64,000 bases of DNA from positions 25,579,137-25,643,136 of the forward strand of contig JARWKL010000014.1 of NCBI GenBank assembly GCA_029961685.1. The letters are read 5' to 3'. The notes under the pieces were generated by a model that was given only the letters and a program-made list of their open reading frames with translations, had not been told where the DNA came from and did no database searches. The stretch comes from Aristolochia californica. Taxonomy: Eukaryota; Streptophyta; Magnoliopsida; Piperales; Aristolochiaceae. Positions 12,349 through 25,069 of this stretch are shown here, one piece after another. How positions within the stretch are numbered: the stretch's first letter is position 1; each line of letters opens with the position of its first letter. Made by a program: the position numbers and the translations under genes.

Positions 12349-13342
12349 GAGTCATTGTCTAACAGTTGTGTGTAATGTACTCAAGAGGTATGTGCTGAGA
12401 ATTTGTTGCATTTGCTTTGGACAGTGTAGGCATGTGAAAAAGTTATCATTTTCATGTAGTCTATCAAGTTTTTGTTTCTAGATTAGGCTACAAATACAAA
12501 GACAATGATGTTGACACAACATACAAGATGGCATAATAGCTGTTTGAGCATGCTTTTACAAGTGCAGAAAATCTTGACATGATTTGTGCCTTACATTAAT
12601 GAGCAATGTTACAATAGGGTGTCCCCAATACAGATGGATATAGATCTAATGGAGCCAAGTGCCAAATAGTGAATTGGATAATGGTTACCATAGGTCGTGA
12701 CTGCTCAATGTATTAGAAGCTGCTTTTACGAACTCCTTCAAAATCTCTGCATTGTATCTGTCAAAACCCTATGGATCCACTAGCTAGGAACTGCATCTTT
12801 TATGGTAATTGTACTGGAGTTCTCCCTTTGTTTTGAAATCCTTGTCTATTTGTTTCTCCATGTTTTTACTCAAAAGAAGAATAGAAGGACAACTAAAGAT
12901 GGTTTCTTTTTGTTGCCGCAATGCAGGTTTTGATGGGCCCTTAGCTGCATGAAATATTAGGTGGATGATATCGAAGCTTGGAATTAGAATGATTCTCGGA
13001 ATATGTTTCCATAGTATAGATCAGGGATGTCCTATTTCTTTGTAGTCACTGTAATTTTTTCTGTGTAGTACAAAAATATTGTGATTTTTGAGAAATCAAA
13101 GTTTAGCCGCTCTGTAAAGTATGATTTGCATGCTCGGTTGTAGCTTCCAGGTTGCCTATTTTCATGTTCAAGATGCTTGAGCTTTTGTACCACACAGTAT
13201 CGAGTATGTTTTTTACTTGCAAATCAGCAAGAAAAGATTGGATGGCAATATATTGAACTGTAGTTGGCCAACAGCTTTAGAAAAACAGGTGGTTTTTATG
13301 AAAAAAACTTCCGATTGCCTTTGAATTTTTTAGTAAGAGTAA
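12349..13342 (+). other. 3' UTR and downstream flank of the 106-aa gene
   Basis: No second gene is visible. A possible 3'-UTR acceptor (TTGTTGCCGCAATGCAG) sits near 12912-12928. Otherwise this is plain AT-rich flank up to the copia LTR at 13343. Confidence 0.4.
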
Positions 13343-13604
13343 TGTTAAATATAATGTAAGGGGTAGTTCGGTCATTTCATAGTCTCTATATCAGTTAAAG
13401 TACCAATAGATTCAACATGTTTATATTAGTCTATGGTCCAATTTTCCTAATGTTTGGACATGTAATTATGGAGTCATAAGGAGTTCTTGTATGAGGGTTC
13501 GAGTTTTTGGGGCAAAAAAGAGCTGCTCTCGGTCCCCTTTCAAACTTTCTTTTCCTGTCTATATTACTTTTCTCTTGTAACTCTCTTTCCTCCATTATTT
13601 TACA
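13343..13604 (+). repeat. 5' LTR of the split copia
   Basis: TGTTAAATATA...TTTTACA, immediately followed by the primer-binding site. Paired with the LTR at about 20669-20962. Confidence 0.75.
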
Positions 13605-13864
13605 TGGTATCATAGTAATCGGTCTTGATTTCAAGCCATTGCCTCTTTTTCTCTATTGAAAAGAGGCAATGTATTCGAATTCAAGATTTATAAGTTTGCT
13701 GCATTGTATCAGCATCATGGTATAAATCATTAATTATTGTGTATTTTTATTTCACAACAAATTGGAGTAGTTGAACATGAAAATCGGCATTTGTTAAAAG
13801 TGGCATGGACCATGCATGTACTAAGTCATATAGGGGTTATGCAGTGTTATTGTGTTAAATCTTC

Positions 13865-14120
13865 GAATTCCATATTGATAGTGAGAGGAGAAGAGAGATG
13901 TGAAGAGAGAGGTTCGAGGTGAGAGGGAGAAGAAGAGAGAGGCTAGGTGAAAGTTTTGATGAGGAAGATTAGGGTTCAAAGTGATACCCTAATCCTCCCT
14001 CTAGTCCTTATATATTGATGTAAAAGTGAAATATTACATAAATACCCTTCTATCCTAAGGGTTGAAAATAAGAACTAAAGCATATGACAATTATAGTTAT
14101 GACATTCTTGTCTTCTAATA
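13865..14120 (-). repeat. 3' LTR of the nested minus-strand copia
   Basis: Minus-strand order is a polypurine-like CCAGCTTTAGAGAAAG, then TATTAGAAGACAAG (a mutated TGTTAGAAGA start). It resembles the LTR at 577-851, so these two minus-strand relics are of one family. The lower boundary is approximate. Confidence 0.6.
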
Positions 14121-14818
14121 CTTTCTCTAAAGCTGGTGGTACAAAACATCATATGTTCCTAGCTTGGAGCATGAAGTGGTCAATGTTTTTGAAGCAACAA
14201 ACTTTGTGAATATGTCAACAACTTGACCTTGGGATGAAATATACTCAAAGCTTATAATACTAGTTTATAGCTTTTTCCTAACAAAGTGGTAGTCAACCTT
14301 AATGTGTTATGTTCGTTCGTGGAAGATCAGATTGAATGTAATTTAAATTGTTGCTTGGTTATCACAATGGAGTTTTATTGGGGTATTTTTGTTGAATCCC
14401 AATTCTGTAAGTGACTTAAAACCTATATCGCTTTAGTCATTGCATGTGCCATGGCCTTGTATTAGCCTCAATACTGGATCTCACAATTATTTTCTATTTC
14501 TTGCTCTTTCAAATTATCAGGTTTCCTCTAACTAAAGCACAATAGCCAAAGGCAGAATTTTTGTCATTTCGAGAGCTTGCCTAATCAACATCTATTAAGC
14601 GTTCAACATTAATATGGCCATGACATTTGTATATGAGTCTCTTCTAGGAGCCTTCTTTTAATTATCGAAGGATCATTCTAGAGCTTGCCATTGTGAGCTC
14701 TAAGGCTTATGTATGTATTGACTAACTACACTTACTACAAAGTAGATGTCGAGTCTCGTTAAAGTGATATATATCAATTTTCCTACTAGCCTTTGATACT
14801 TACCCATGTCTACATCTT

Positions 14819-15150
14819 CTCCAAAACCAATGCATAATTTTACATTAGTGTTGCTTAAAGTGTCTGTAGGACGACACTCCATCAACCCTGTCTCACTATG
14901 CTGGTCAATAACATATTTTCTCTACGATAAAACAATATCATGTATGGATTACAATACTTCAATTCCAAGGAAATATTTAAGGGTTCTCCAAAATCAACGC
15001 ATAATTTTACATTAGTGTCCATAGGAGTGTCTGTAGGATGACACCCCATCAACCCTGTCTCACTAAGCAGGTCAATAGCATATTTTCTCCACTACAAAAC
15101 AATATCTTGTATACTTCAATTCCAAGGGAATATTTAAGGGTTCCAAGTCT
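14819..15150. repeat. tandem duplication, about 177 bp, in nested copia RT
   Basis: CTCCAAAACCAATGCATAAT at 14819 recurs as CTCCAAAATCAACGCATAAT at 14996, and the following sequence (CATCAACCCTGTCTCACTA, ATATTTAAGGGTT) is repeated in order. It duplicates part of the RT/RNase H junction and by itself destroys the frame. Confidence 0.85.
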
Positions 15151-18100
15151 TTTGTCTTGAATTTCGTATATAGATAAATAATTTTTTTACTTGGTTAATA
15201 CTCTGAATCACTTCCGGTAATAATAATGTCATCCAGTAATAATAATGTCATCAATATACATGGCTAGGAGAACAACTCCTTTCCTAGTATGCTTGACAAA
15301 AACCGAGTGATCCACCATACATCTTGTAAATCCAAGTCAAACACCAAGCTCTCAGTGACTGTTTTAACCTATATAAAGATTTCTATAATTTGCACAAGGA
15401 TTCCCTCTTATTTACAAATTCAGGTGGTTGATCCATATAGATCTCATTTTTATGCCAACATTAAGAAATGCATTTTTTTTTACATCAAGTTGATAAAAGG
15501 ACCATTGAGAATTGACAGCAAGGAATACACGAACCAATACCGAATATAATTTAGCCACAAGTGAGGTATGTCTCCTCATAATTAATTCTATAACATTGAG
15601 TATATCCTTTAACCACAAGTCTAGCTTTAAGTCTTGCCATTGTTCCATTTGGGTTATGTTTGACAGTGGACACCCATTTACATCTCACTATCTTATTTTA
15701 TGGTGGTAGAGGCATTAACTGTCAAGTCTGATTCTCATACAGAACTGCCATTTTTTCTTCCATTGCCACTCCATATCTTGGATGTTGAACAATCTCCTAA
15801 TAAGGCTTAAGAAGAGGTGTAGAAAAAAGAAAAGCAAGGAATGTGCAACAAGTAGAAGACAACTAGTGAGTAGATAAAAAAATTAGACAAAGGTGAGATG
15901 TAGATAGTTAAGTGCAAAACTAGGGTTTGCTAATGGCAATAGGTCAAGTGTCATATGGAGGTCCAAACGTAATAGGTGAAGGAGGAGAATTGACCTCAAG
16001 AGGATCTATAAATTCTACAAGAGGGTTTTCAATCGACCTACCAAGGGGATAAAGATGATTATAATTTGTGTTGGAACAAAGTGGATCTTCCAATGGCACC
16101 ATAGGCTTGGAAAAACTTGTAGAAGATGAGAAGTAAGGTGGTGCAGTGCCGCTAGATAAAAGGAATACTTAAGTAAATTCACATCCATTGACACAAATAT
16201 CTTTTTTTAATGAAGGATTATAACACACATATCCCTTTTGGGTACGGGAATAGCCAAAAAAATACTTTTAATAATTTGAGGGTCCAAATTGTTTGTACAA
16301 AGAGATGTGTCATGAATAAAACAAGTACATCTACGATCTTAAAGGGAAGGGAAAAGACATTATCAGTAGAGAACAACATGGAGTATAGTGGCTTGTTGTG
16401 GAGAAATGAAGAGGGCAATCTATTGATAAGAAAAAAATGTTGTGAGAATAACATGTGGCCAATAGAAATGAGACACATTTATACACTGTAGTAGGACCCT
16501 GACAACTTCATGCAAGTGTTTATTTTGTCTTTCAGCTATGCCATTTTGCTATAGAGTGTAAACGCATGATGTGATGAATTATGCCATGTTCATTGCAAAG
16601 AGTCTAAAAATCACTAGAGATATATTCTTTGGTTTCGGTTGATCAAAGAAATTTTAATTTGAAACCAAATTGAGTGGATATCATAGCATAAAAGATTTAA
16701 AAGTTGCTAAAACTTAAGACCTATCTTTTATCAAGAATTTCCATGTAGCTCTAGTATATTCATTAAAAAATATAATAAAATATTTTAATTAAGAAATATT
16801 TGAAACATTTAATAGTACTCATACATCAGTGTGAACTAAAGAAAAAAGTAGTAGCACCCTTAATTTCTGACCGATGGGAATAAGTACTTTTATGGTGTTT
16901 ACTCAAATGAAATACTTCACATTGTAACTCATAAACAAACTTCAAAGAAGGAATCATTGATTGGATAGATTGAAGTGAAGGATGTCCCAATCTATTGTGC
17001 CGTTGTAGAGCCTTTTGTTATGTATTGTTGTGGCAGTGATTATTAGTGTGTCCAAATAATAAAAGCCTCATTCTTCATTGTTTCCACCAATCACCTATTT
17101 TATCTGCAGAGCTTGGAACATACATTGAGAAAAGTTTATGGAAAATTTAATTTTATTGGTTAATTGAAGAACACACATAAAACTCAATAGAAATTGAAGA
17201 ACAAAAAGGACATCATTTACTTGAAGAGAATGTATGGGAGAGGTGGATCCCATTCCTTGTACTTTTGTTTGGGATCCATCTGGTATATATTATAAATTTA
17301 TCTTTTGGACAAGGAGACAAAGAACTCAAGAGATTAACTTGATCAATCAAAATGCTCAAAGGCACTAGAGTTAATGATCCAAGGATATGGAGGTGAAAAG
17401 TTAACAGGAAACATAAACAATAGTTGCAACGATAGTAGGGGTGGATGTTGTGTTGGAGGTAGAATGAAACATCACCTTAAGTTTTTTAAGTAACTCAAAT
17501 TCCTCATTAGGGATAGCCTGTTTGCCTTTAGAGGACCCAACATGCACTTCAAGTTTAGCTGTAATTGTGGTTGATGTTTGATTTATTGTGATTCACTTGG
17601 GTTTTCCTTGTACTTGCCAACAAGTGTCAACCAGATGATTGAGTCCTCCACAATGGACACACATCCATTGTTGATTGTCTATTTTTTGAAGTCCATGACT
17701 TTGCCACCTTTTGATCTGTCATCTCTAGTATTTCTTCCACGATCCCTGTTGCTTGCATTTCTTCCCTTACTTTGGGAGTACATAGTTGATGATGTATCTA
17801 TAGGTGTGGATATGGATGCATCTAAGATACAAATAATTATAAGGTAGTGTAGTAGAACTAAGAATTTGAGTCTTAGCCACATTAGTATACGATTTCAAAT
17901 TTGCAAGGGTATATGGAAGCCACCAATGCTTCCTTTTGTTTCTCTTGAACTACAATGTCCGTGGAGTACGACTAAGTAAGTTTCCACTCCTAAATAAGTC
18001 CTTTGAATCTAGCAAAATAATCATACAACTTCTACCCCCATCTAGTGTTACACGTTGCCTCAAAAACATCATATAACTTTTGCAGACTACCAACACTAGG

Positions 18101-20668
18101 ATATAGTTTTACATGGGTGTCCCAAACAAATTTTGTTGTTTTAAGATTCAGCATATTATTTGCAACACCCTCTTTCATACTATTTATTAGCCAACTAATG
18201 ATAGGGGTGCCTTTCTTAAGCCACATTTTATATAAAATATCTCTTCATAAACCATAGGAGGTGGCTTAACTAGATGATTACACAAGTTTCCAGGTAATAA
18301 GAAATGATTTAATAGATTGGAACCAATTAAAGAATGGTGGTAATCTTTAGTAAATCACTTTTACTAAATATATTTGAAGATATCTCTTCAGCCATAGGTG
18401 AAACTTATAACAATTCCACAATATGTAATATCCAAAAAAAAAAAAAAAAATCAACAGGCTCAAATCTATATTTCACAAGCAAATTAGCTGAGAGAAAAAG
18501 AAACAATTGATGGTGTATAAGCAGTATCAATGCTTGAAGTAAACAAAATAGTTGTGTTCTTATTTAAGAACACTGCAAAGAAGCAGGATACTCAAGGCTC
18601 AAGCTTGCAATCGGGGTGAGGTTCTTCTCTGGCTGGGACTTAGTCTGGAAGTATTCCTATCTATGACGCTTTCATTATCTCATCGAAGGAAGATGCAATA
18701 AACCTGACTATGAGAAGAAGATGCAGCCTCTCACCAGTGAGAAGTATGAACCCGAGTGTTGTATTATCCCAGCAATAAGCACCATGCACGACTTTTACCC
18801 CAACTTGGAGTTTGATCTCAACTAGGATTGAATTCCGGATCAAGGAGTTCTAACACCATGGAAGTTCAACCTCTTGGACTTTCTTTGATCAAGGTCCAAC
18901 AAGTGAACAGTTTCACCTTGAGGAGTCTTAATGCCACATAAATGTAGCTTTTCTTGGACTCTTTGATCACTTGGTCCAGAATTGGAGTTTTCAAACTTGG
19001 TCCACAACGAGCCATAGTTCCCTCTCTCACAGGTTCCAATATCTTCTTAGTCTGCAGATCTTGAGGCAACTGATTTATATCTTTCCATTGCTATTCATAA
19101 AAGGAGTTCATTTGTCTACAATTATATCTTATTTGATTCCTTATTTACCAGATATAAGTAGATTGCTTTGTCATTGTCTTCATGTACTATTCCATATTTT
19201 GTGTAGGATACTCTCTTGTCTACTAAGTGGAAACATACTATGGATGTTGAGATGGAGGTGTTGATTGATAGAGGTACATAGAGTTTATGTGATGCTCCTT
19301 CAGTTGCTACAATTATGAGTTGGTGTTAGGTATACACAGTTAAATACAAAGTAGATGGCTCTATTGAGCGATATAAAACTTGGTTGGTTGTTAAAAGATA
19401 TAATCTAATGTACCACTTTGATGTTTTGAGACATTCTTACCAATACATGATTGACATTTGTTTGTCTATGTATCCATCAGAATTGGCCACTTTTCCAACT
19501 AGACATTAAAAATCCCTTCTTGTATGGTGATTTAGTTGAAGAAGTTTATATGAAGCAACCTCTTGGATATGTAGTTAAGGGGGATATGGAAAAGGTATCT
19601 AAGCTAAAGAAGGCAATTCATGGAATTTAGCGAAGTGGTGATGTCCTTCGGTTTTGTGGAGCCACTATGATCATTTTGTTTGTCATGAAAAGGGCATTTT
19701 GAATTGTAGTTCTTCTTGTATATAATGATATTGTTTTCTCGGGTAGTGATATACAAGGTATTGAAGAGGTAAAACAAGAACTCGTTAAATATTTACAAAC
19801 TAAAGATTTAGGTTCTTTGAAATACTTCCTTGGGATAGATGTTGCTAGAAGTAAAACTGATATTGTGTTAACACAGAGAAAATATGTTATTGATATGTTA
19901 CATGAGTGTGGTCTATTGGGTGCGAAGCCCGTAGAAACACCCATAGAAGTTGGTAATGGCCTTTATCATGAGAGTATTGATAAACACAAAGATAAAACTA
20001 TATTTAGTAGATTAGTTGAAAAAATTATCTATGCCACTGTTATAAGACCATATATTTTTGGTTAGTATGATAAGACAATTCATGGAACATCCATGCAGAG
20101 TTCATTTAGAAACTACTCAAATAATATTGAAATATTTAAAGGGATTACATAGAAAGGGGTTGGTTTTTAAACCTCAAAATCTAAAAATAGAAGCTTTCTC
20201 GGATACTAACAATGCTAGCTCCAAGTTTAACAAAAAGTCCACTACAAGGTATTGTGTCTTTGTGCCAAAAAAACTTAGTGAATTGGAAAAACAAGAAGCA
20301 AAATGTAGTACCCCACTCTAGTGCAAAAGTTGAGTATAAAGCTATGACCTTTCCAATTAGTGAGTTGAAGCGGGTGAGATCAGTTCTTCGAGAACTGATC
20401 TGTAGGTTGATGCGCCTATGACAATGTTTTGTGATAATCATGCTGCCATTTGTGTTAGTAACCAATATTTTATTAGAAGACTGAATATATAGAAGCGGAT
20501 TGCCACTTCGTTTGAGATGTAGTAATGCACAAGGAAGTTGTTACTCCCTATGTTCGATTGTGTGATCAATTTGGTGATATCTTCACTAAAGTTTTGGGTA
20601 GACATGAGTTTGGGATATTTTTATAACAAGTCGAGACTTTTAGATATATGTATTAGTTTGAAGGAAAA

Positions 20669-20962
20669 AGTTAAATATACCAAATGGGGTAGTTTGGTCG
20701 TTTCATTGAGTATCAATGAGAGTACCAGTAGATTCAACATGTTTATATTATTAGTCAATGGTCTAATTTTCATAATGTTTGGATATGTAATTATGGAAAA
20801 ATAAGGAGTTCTTGTGTGAGGGGTAGAAAAATCTTTCCTCTACTCACTGAAGTTAATAAAAGAGGGATGGGGCTCGAGCGTTTGTTCCATCGAGAGTTGT
20901 TCTCGCTACTCTCTTCTCTTTTCCTTATTACATTCTCCTCCCTCTCAAATCTCTTTCATACA
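20669..20962 (+). repeat. 3' LTR of the split copia
   Basis: Starts after an AAGGAAAAAG purine tract and ends near TTTCATACA. Homologous to 13343-13604. Confidence 0.7.
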
Positions 20963-21311
20963 ATGTAGATTTACTGAAAGTTGGCTGCCAAATGTTTTCC
21001 AAATACAAATCATGAATTAGAGAAGTTTTCATCTTGATGAAGAGGTTTAGATTTCACAGAACGTTAATGTTGTAAGACCTGAAGAGGATTGAGTGTTTTG
21101 AGTCTTTTTTTTCCTAAAAAATGAATTCTTTTCTAAAAGAGCTGCTTACAAGATGAAAATAATAGACTAGGGGCTATCTTCTTTAGTTGACATAGTTAAT
21201 CTCATACACAAGAATTGGCAAAAATAGTCTACAACAACATGATCTCTACGGCAATTAAAATGGGTTTGAATTTGAACCAGTTGATTAAAAATGTGTAAAG
21301 TCTTGACCATT

Positions 21312-21494
21312 GGGCCTGTTTGGAACCCATGGAAAAGAAGAGAAAAGAAAATAAGAATTTGACCGTTATTATTTCAAAAAATAGTTAGTGAAAAGGAGAA
21401 TTTGATTATTATCTCATTTTCACGAACTATTGTAAAAAATAATAATGATCAAATTCTCATTTTCTTTTCTTTTCTAGGGGTTCCAAACAGACCC
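21312..21494. mobile_element. Tourist-like MITE, copy 1 (183 bp)
   Basis: A fold-back element: GGGCCTGTTTGGAACCC at the left and its inverse GGGTTCCAAACAGACCC at the right, with almost the whole interior (GAATTTGACC, AATAGTTAGTGAAAAGGAG) complementary between halves. The termini are those of PIF/Harbinger Tourist MITEs. The 3-bp flanks are ATT and ATA, an imperfect duplication. Confidence 0.8.
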
Positions 21495-22739
21495 ATAGTG
21501 TGTTTAACCAAATCCGAATTGTAAAATTCTTTGAGCAATTGTCATGTCATAGTAAATCAGGAGTAATAGCAGGAGACAACATGGATGGTTCATAATTTCT
21601 TGTTGTTTAAAGAGTTTTTGATAGCTTTGCTTAAATAAAGCAGCCCAACTTGAACTTAATTTGAAAATTGCCCCTACTTGTTGCTAGAGGGATTGAAAGG
21701 AGTGCGAATTAAAATCCAATCAATTAAAACTAAAACTTGAATAGGAGTTACTAGGCATAGAGTTCGACTTAGTTCTGACCCAATTCCAAGCACACACTAT
21801 GATTACTACAACTACTAGGGGGGAAAATGAGATTTCAATGCTTAGTACAAATGTTGCAGGTCATCAGAATTATGAGTTGCACATCATGCCAATTCATGAT
21901 TAGGGTCTAAAAAGGTCCATTTTTTATTTGAATTAAAAATTTTGATGAAATGCCTAATAACACCTACAACAACGAACCAAACACTGAACCAAGCCAGTTC
22001 AAATTTATAGCACCTGCCTAAAACACAAAGGGACTTACTATCAACACTTGGTACAACCACCTAGACCCTAAAAAGTGATGTCTTATGACTTTTTGAATGT
22101 GAGACTAGATTGAACTTAATGTAACAAATACTTTCTTTTCAATGAAGTACAATTGTCTCTTAATTAAATAGATATAAACAATTACCACAAAAGAAAATGT
22201 TACCCCTTAGTCCTAGGTGAACAACCAATATATCAGCAATTGTAAAATATAATACAAAGTGAAGATAAATAAGGATGACTTAAAAAATGTTTTTAGATTG
22301 AAAACAATAACTAAAACAATAAATATAATTAAAATTTCTTGTCTCTTGAAAAGTATTCAATAAATATGAAAATAAATACAAAAGACTTAGCTGTTGAGAC
22401 TAAAATCTTGAAAATATCACCTCCTTGGATTTAAAAATCAAAGGACATTGAGAGGCGCATGAACAAGCTTGAGAAACTTAGAATTTTACACAAGCAGCTT
22501 GGTTGATTTGGCAAGATAGGACCTGGAAATTTATAGGAGAAAATCCAAGTTTGACAAACTACTTGTTATGAAATTTTAGACATAATTTCTAATCCTTGCA
22601 AAATTTAGTGAAAATAATTACAAAAAAAAAAATTCATAAAAACCTATTAGAGTTGTTGAAATAGGTCGCTTACATAATTTCGAGTCATACGAGCAAATTT
22701 ATGGCCTCTAGAAGATCTTGAATTTTCATATTTGTATCT

Positions 22740-23350
22740 TTGCTTTGGGGTCGAGTCCTTTGTACTCAAATCCCAGATTGGAGTCCAATGGCTCTTGTGA
22801 GGGTCAAATCCTGTGTCTGACTCAAGTCCATATCTTTTATGTCCTATAGGGATCGATTCCTTCTTGTAGGGATCAAATCCTCCTTGTTCAACATAATCAA
22901 TCTGGGTCAAATCTACTTAATATAGTCAAGTCCTATATATTACTTTTTCCTACAAGGATTGGACTCCATAATAAATTCAAAACTTATTGTATTTCGGATT
23001 TGACTCATTGATTCGTGCCTCTTGTTGTATGTAGTCGACTCCTTCACAATGGGGTTGACTCCTGTTATCTCAGCATTATTTTTTCTCAGGCTCAACTACA
23101 TTCTTCTTTGTTGTATTCTATATGCAAGTGCCCGACTCCTTTCCTTTCAATTGTGAATTATAATGGCTTTTAAAAAAAAAATTGGTCTTTTGAAGTTGTG
23201 CTTGACTCCTTCAGTGTGTGTGTGCTCGACTCCGAAGGTGAGTACTCGACTCCTTTTGCTTCTTGAGATGGCAATTATTGAAATTTAAATTCGATTAGTG
23301 TCTTTTTTTCATATGTGTTCGACTCCTATGACATGGAGTTGATTCCTTTT
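22740..23350. repeat. dispersed TCGACTCCTT-type motif cluster
   Basis: Variants of (G/C)TCGACTCC(T/G)T, GGATCGATTCC and GAGTCC recur at least a dozen times at irregular spacing. It is a low-order motif repeat rather than a strict tandem array and possibly lies in an LTR. Confidence 0.6.
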
Positions 23351-23824
23351 ACATGTTTAGCTGAGAATCAACTTGTTTTTTTTTGTTTATGAACCACTCA
23401 AAAATAAAAATAGTCAAATTTCGATGATTGTTATCATCAAAATTTATGTGATCAGAAGAATCTTGAGCTTCTTCTTCCTCCTCATTCTTCCCCCTTTTGA
23501 TAATGACAAATTTGTAATTTGAACATCTAGTGCATACATAATGTCATACTCTCTTAATGAAGTGTTGTGCACATTTTAGAATTTCACTCTCCCTATCTTG
23601 TTACCACTTAATTACATATTTAATTAGTATTTTTTAATTTTATTACATGTTTGATGTTCATTTTATTTTCTAATATTTAACTTTTTTACATTTTATAAGT
23701 ATTTATTTTGCAGTCACTTGACAACCCATGAATAAGCTGATAAATAAACATAAGTAATGAAAGACCCATCTAAGCATTCAGAACATGGTTTTTTGTCGAC
23801 TTGCCTTTGGAAGCAAGCTGGTTA

Positions 23825-24300
23825 GGTGGGGGAGAATGTCCCCTTCTAGATTGGGTGATCTCCCTCAAATTGGTCCAAGCCCTTGTTTGTACTCGACCAA
23901 CCTAATCTTACTCAAAATTTCAGGTGACTGAGTCACCATGATTCCGAATAAAATTGATGATAACGTAGGCTTTTGAGTTTGGAGAGATTGTCATTCCTAG
24001 TCAAGAGAAGTAACCAGTTCTGTGACCTGGTGCAAACCAGGTTTGTCTAACTCGAATTGAAGTAATTCCCAAGTCAAATGCTTAATAGACCTGATAGAGG
24101 AAGTGGGTCTGACGGAATCTAGTTTATCCACAGATGCACAGAATCTAATAATATACACAGAGAAGTAATGTTTGAAAACTACCCTTTTTAGTTTTCATCT
24201 TCATCATCATTTTTAAGGGTTTTCTTCTTTGAAGTTAATAATTATTTTTCTGTTTTTAACATTCCACTTAAGGGCGCAAGTGAGGTCTTAAACTTCACCT
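23825..24300 (+). repeat. possible LTR start after a polypurine tract
   Basis: AGGTGGGGGAGAA directly precedes TGTCCCC at 23837, the layout of a polypurine tract and 3' LTR start. The distal LTR end and the partner LTR were not found. Confidence 0.35.
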
Positions 24301-24697
24301 GCTTTAAAAGATCATTGCAGAAGGTTCAGGTTCCTTGTAGGTGCCAGCTCTCAGCATGAACCAGCAAAAGGATGCTAGAGGGTGCTGCAAGCAGCTGCTA
24401 TTGTCTGCTTCACATTGCAAGATATCATTTTAAAAAAAAAAAAAAAAAACTTGATAGTCAGTTTCTTAAATTCCATCACTTGACTCTGATTATGACAGGT
24501 AAAAAGATTATGGGACTAAACCTACCTAATTATTATTATAGATCTCATTCCATAATGTAAAGCTAATTAATTAGTTCTGTACAGACCAAAATTAAAAAAA
24601 CACAAGTAATTTTTCATGATCTTAATCATAAATACATATCATAGGTATCAAATTTTGAGGTGGGCAACACGATATGGGCATCCCTGCGCTACCCTAA

Positions 24698-24990
24698 GGA
24701 TCTGTTTGGAACCCCATGGAAAACAAAAGAAAAGAAAAGAAAATGAGAATCTGACCATTATTATTCCCAAAAATAGTTAGTGAAAAGGAGATTTTGGAAC
24801 CCCATGGAAAAGAAAATAAAATAAAAGAAAATGAGAATTTGACCATTATTATTCCCAAAAATAGTTAGTGAAAATGCGATAATAATCAAATTCTCCTTTT
24901 CACTAACTATTTTTGGGAATAATAATGGTCAGATTCTCATTTTCTTTTCTTTTCTTTTCTTTTGTTTTCCATGGGGTTCCAAACAGACCC
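24698..24990. mobile_element. Tourist-like MITE, copy 2 (293 bp), TSD TAA
   Basis: The termini GGATCTGTTTGGAACCCC and GGGGTTCCAAACAGACCC are inverted repeats, flanked by TAA on both sides (24695-24697, 24991-24993), the PIF/Harbinger target duplication. The left arm is duplicated inside the element (TTGGAACCCCATGGAAAA recurs about 85 bp on), so it is longer than copy 1. It ends only about 80 bp from the SUN gene stop codon. Confidence 0.88.
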
Positions 24991-25069
24991 TAAAAGACCA
25001 TGAGAATTTTAAACGGCGCTCAATAAGAAAGCAATCGAATAAAAGGCAGATAACATACCTGAAAGACAT

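Larger units (their letters stand above)
13865..18500 (-). mobile_element. Ty1-copia nested in the plus-strand copia, minus strand
   Basis: Read leftward: gag at 18226-18032 (WLINSMKEGVANNMLNLKT, VWDTHVKLYPSVGS), a basic RGR region and an intact zinc knuckle around 17600-17670 (CVHCGGLNHLVDTC, CX2CX4HX4C), integrase about 16900-16100, and RT about 15800-14700 with YIDD at 15247-15258, FLAVNSQWSFYQLDVKK and MMECRPTDTLSNTN. RNase H follows to about 14150 and the 3' LTR is about 13865-14120. Frames are broken. The 5' LTR near 18.5 kb could not be defined. The interruption of an integrase frame at about 13.86 kb marks the insertion point. Confidence 0.75.
13343..20962 (+). mobile_element. Ty1-copia, plus strand, split by a nested copia
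   Basis: The 5' LTR is 13343-13604 (TGTTAAAT to TTACA) and is followed at 13605 by TGGTATCATAGTAATC, a tRNA-Met primer site. The 3' LTR (about 20669-20962) matches it over most of its length (GGGGTAGTT.GGTC, AGATTCAACATGTTTATATTA, GGAGTTCTTGTGTGAGGG). Between them are an integrase piece (about 13660-13850: HGINH, QIGVVEHENRHLLKVAWTM), RT at 19200-19980 (VKYKVDGSIERYKTWLVVKRYN, MKYFLGIDVARSKTDIVLTQRKYV) and RNase H to 20650. The catalytic YVDD is damaged (YNDI near 19720). Gag and protease are deleted. I could not confirm a target duplication. Confidence 0.8.
20963..24694. other. intergenic, AT-rich, repeats only
   Basis: No coding exon was recognised. The stretch contains a Tourist-like MITE (21312-21494), a block dense in TCGACTCCTT-like words (about 22740-23350) and a possible LTR start at 23837. 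The remainder has no structure I can name. Confidence 0.5.
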
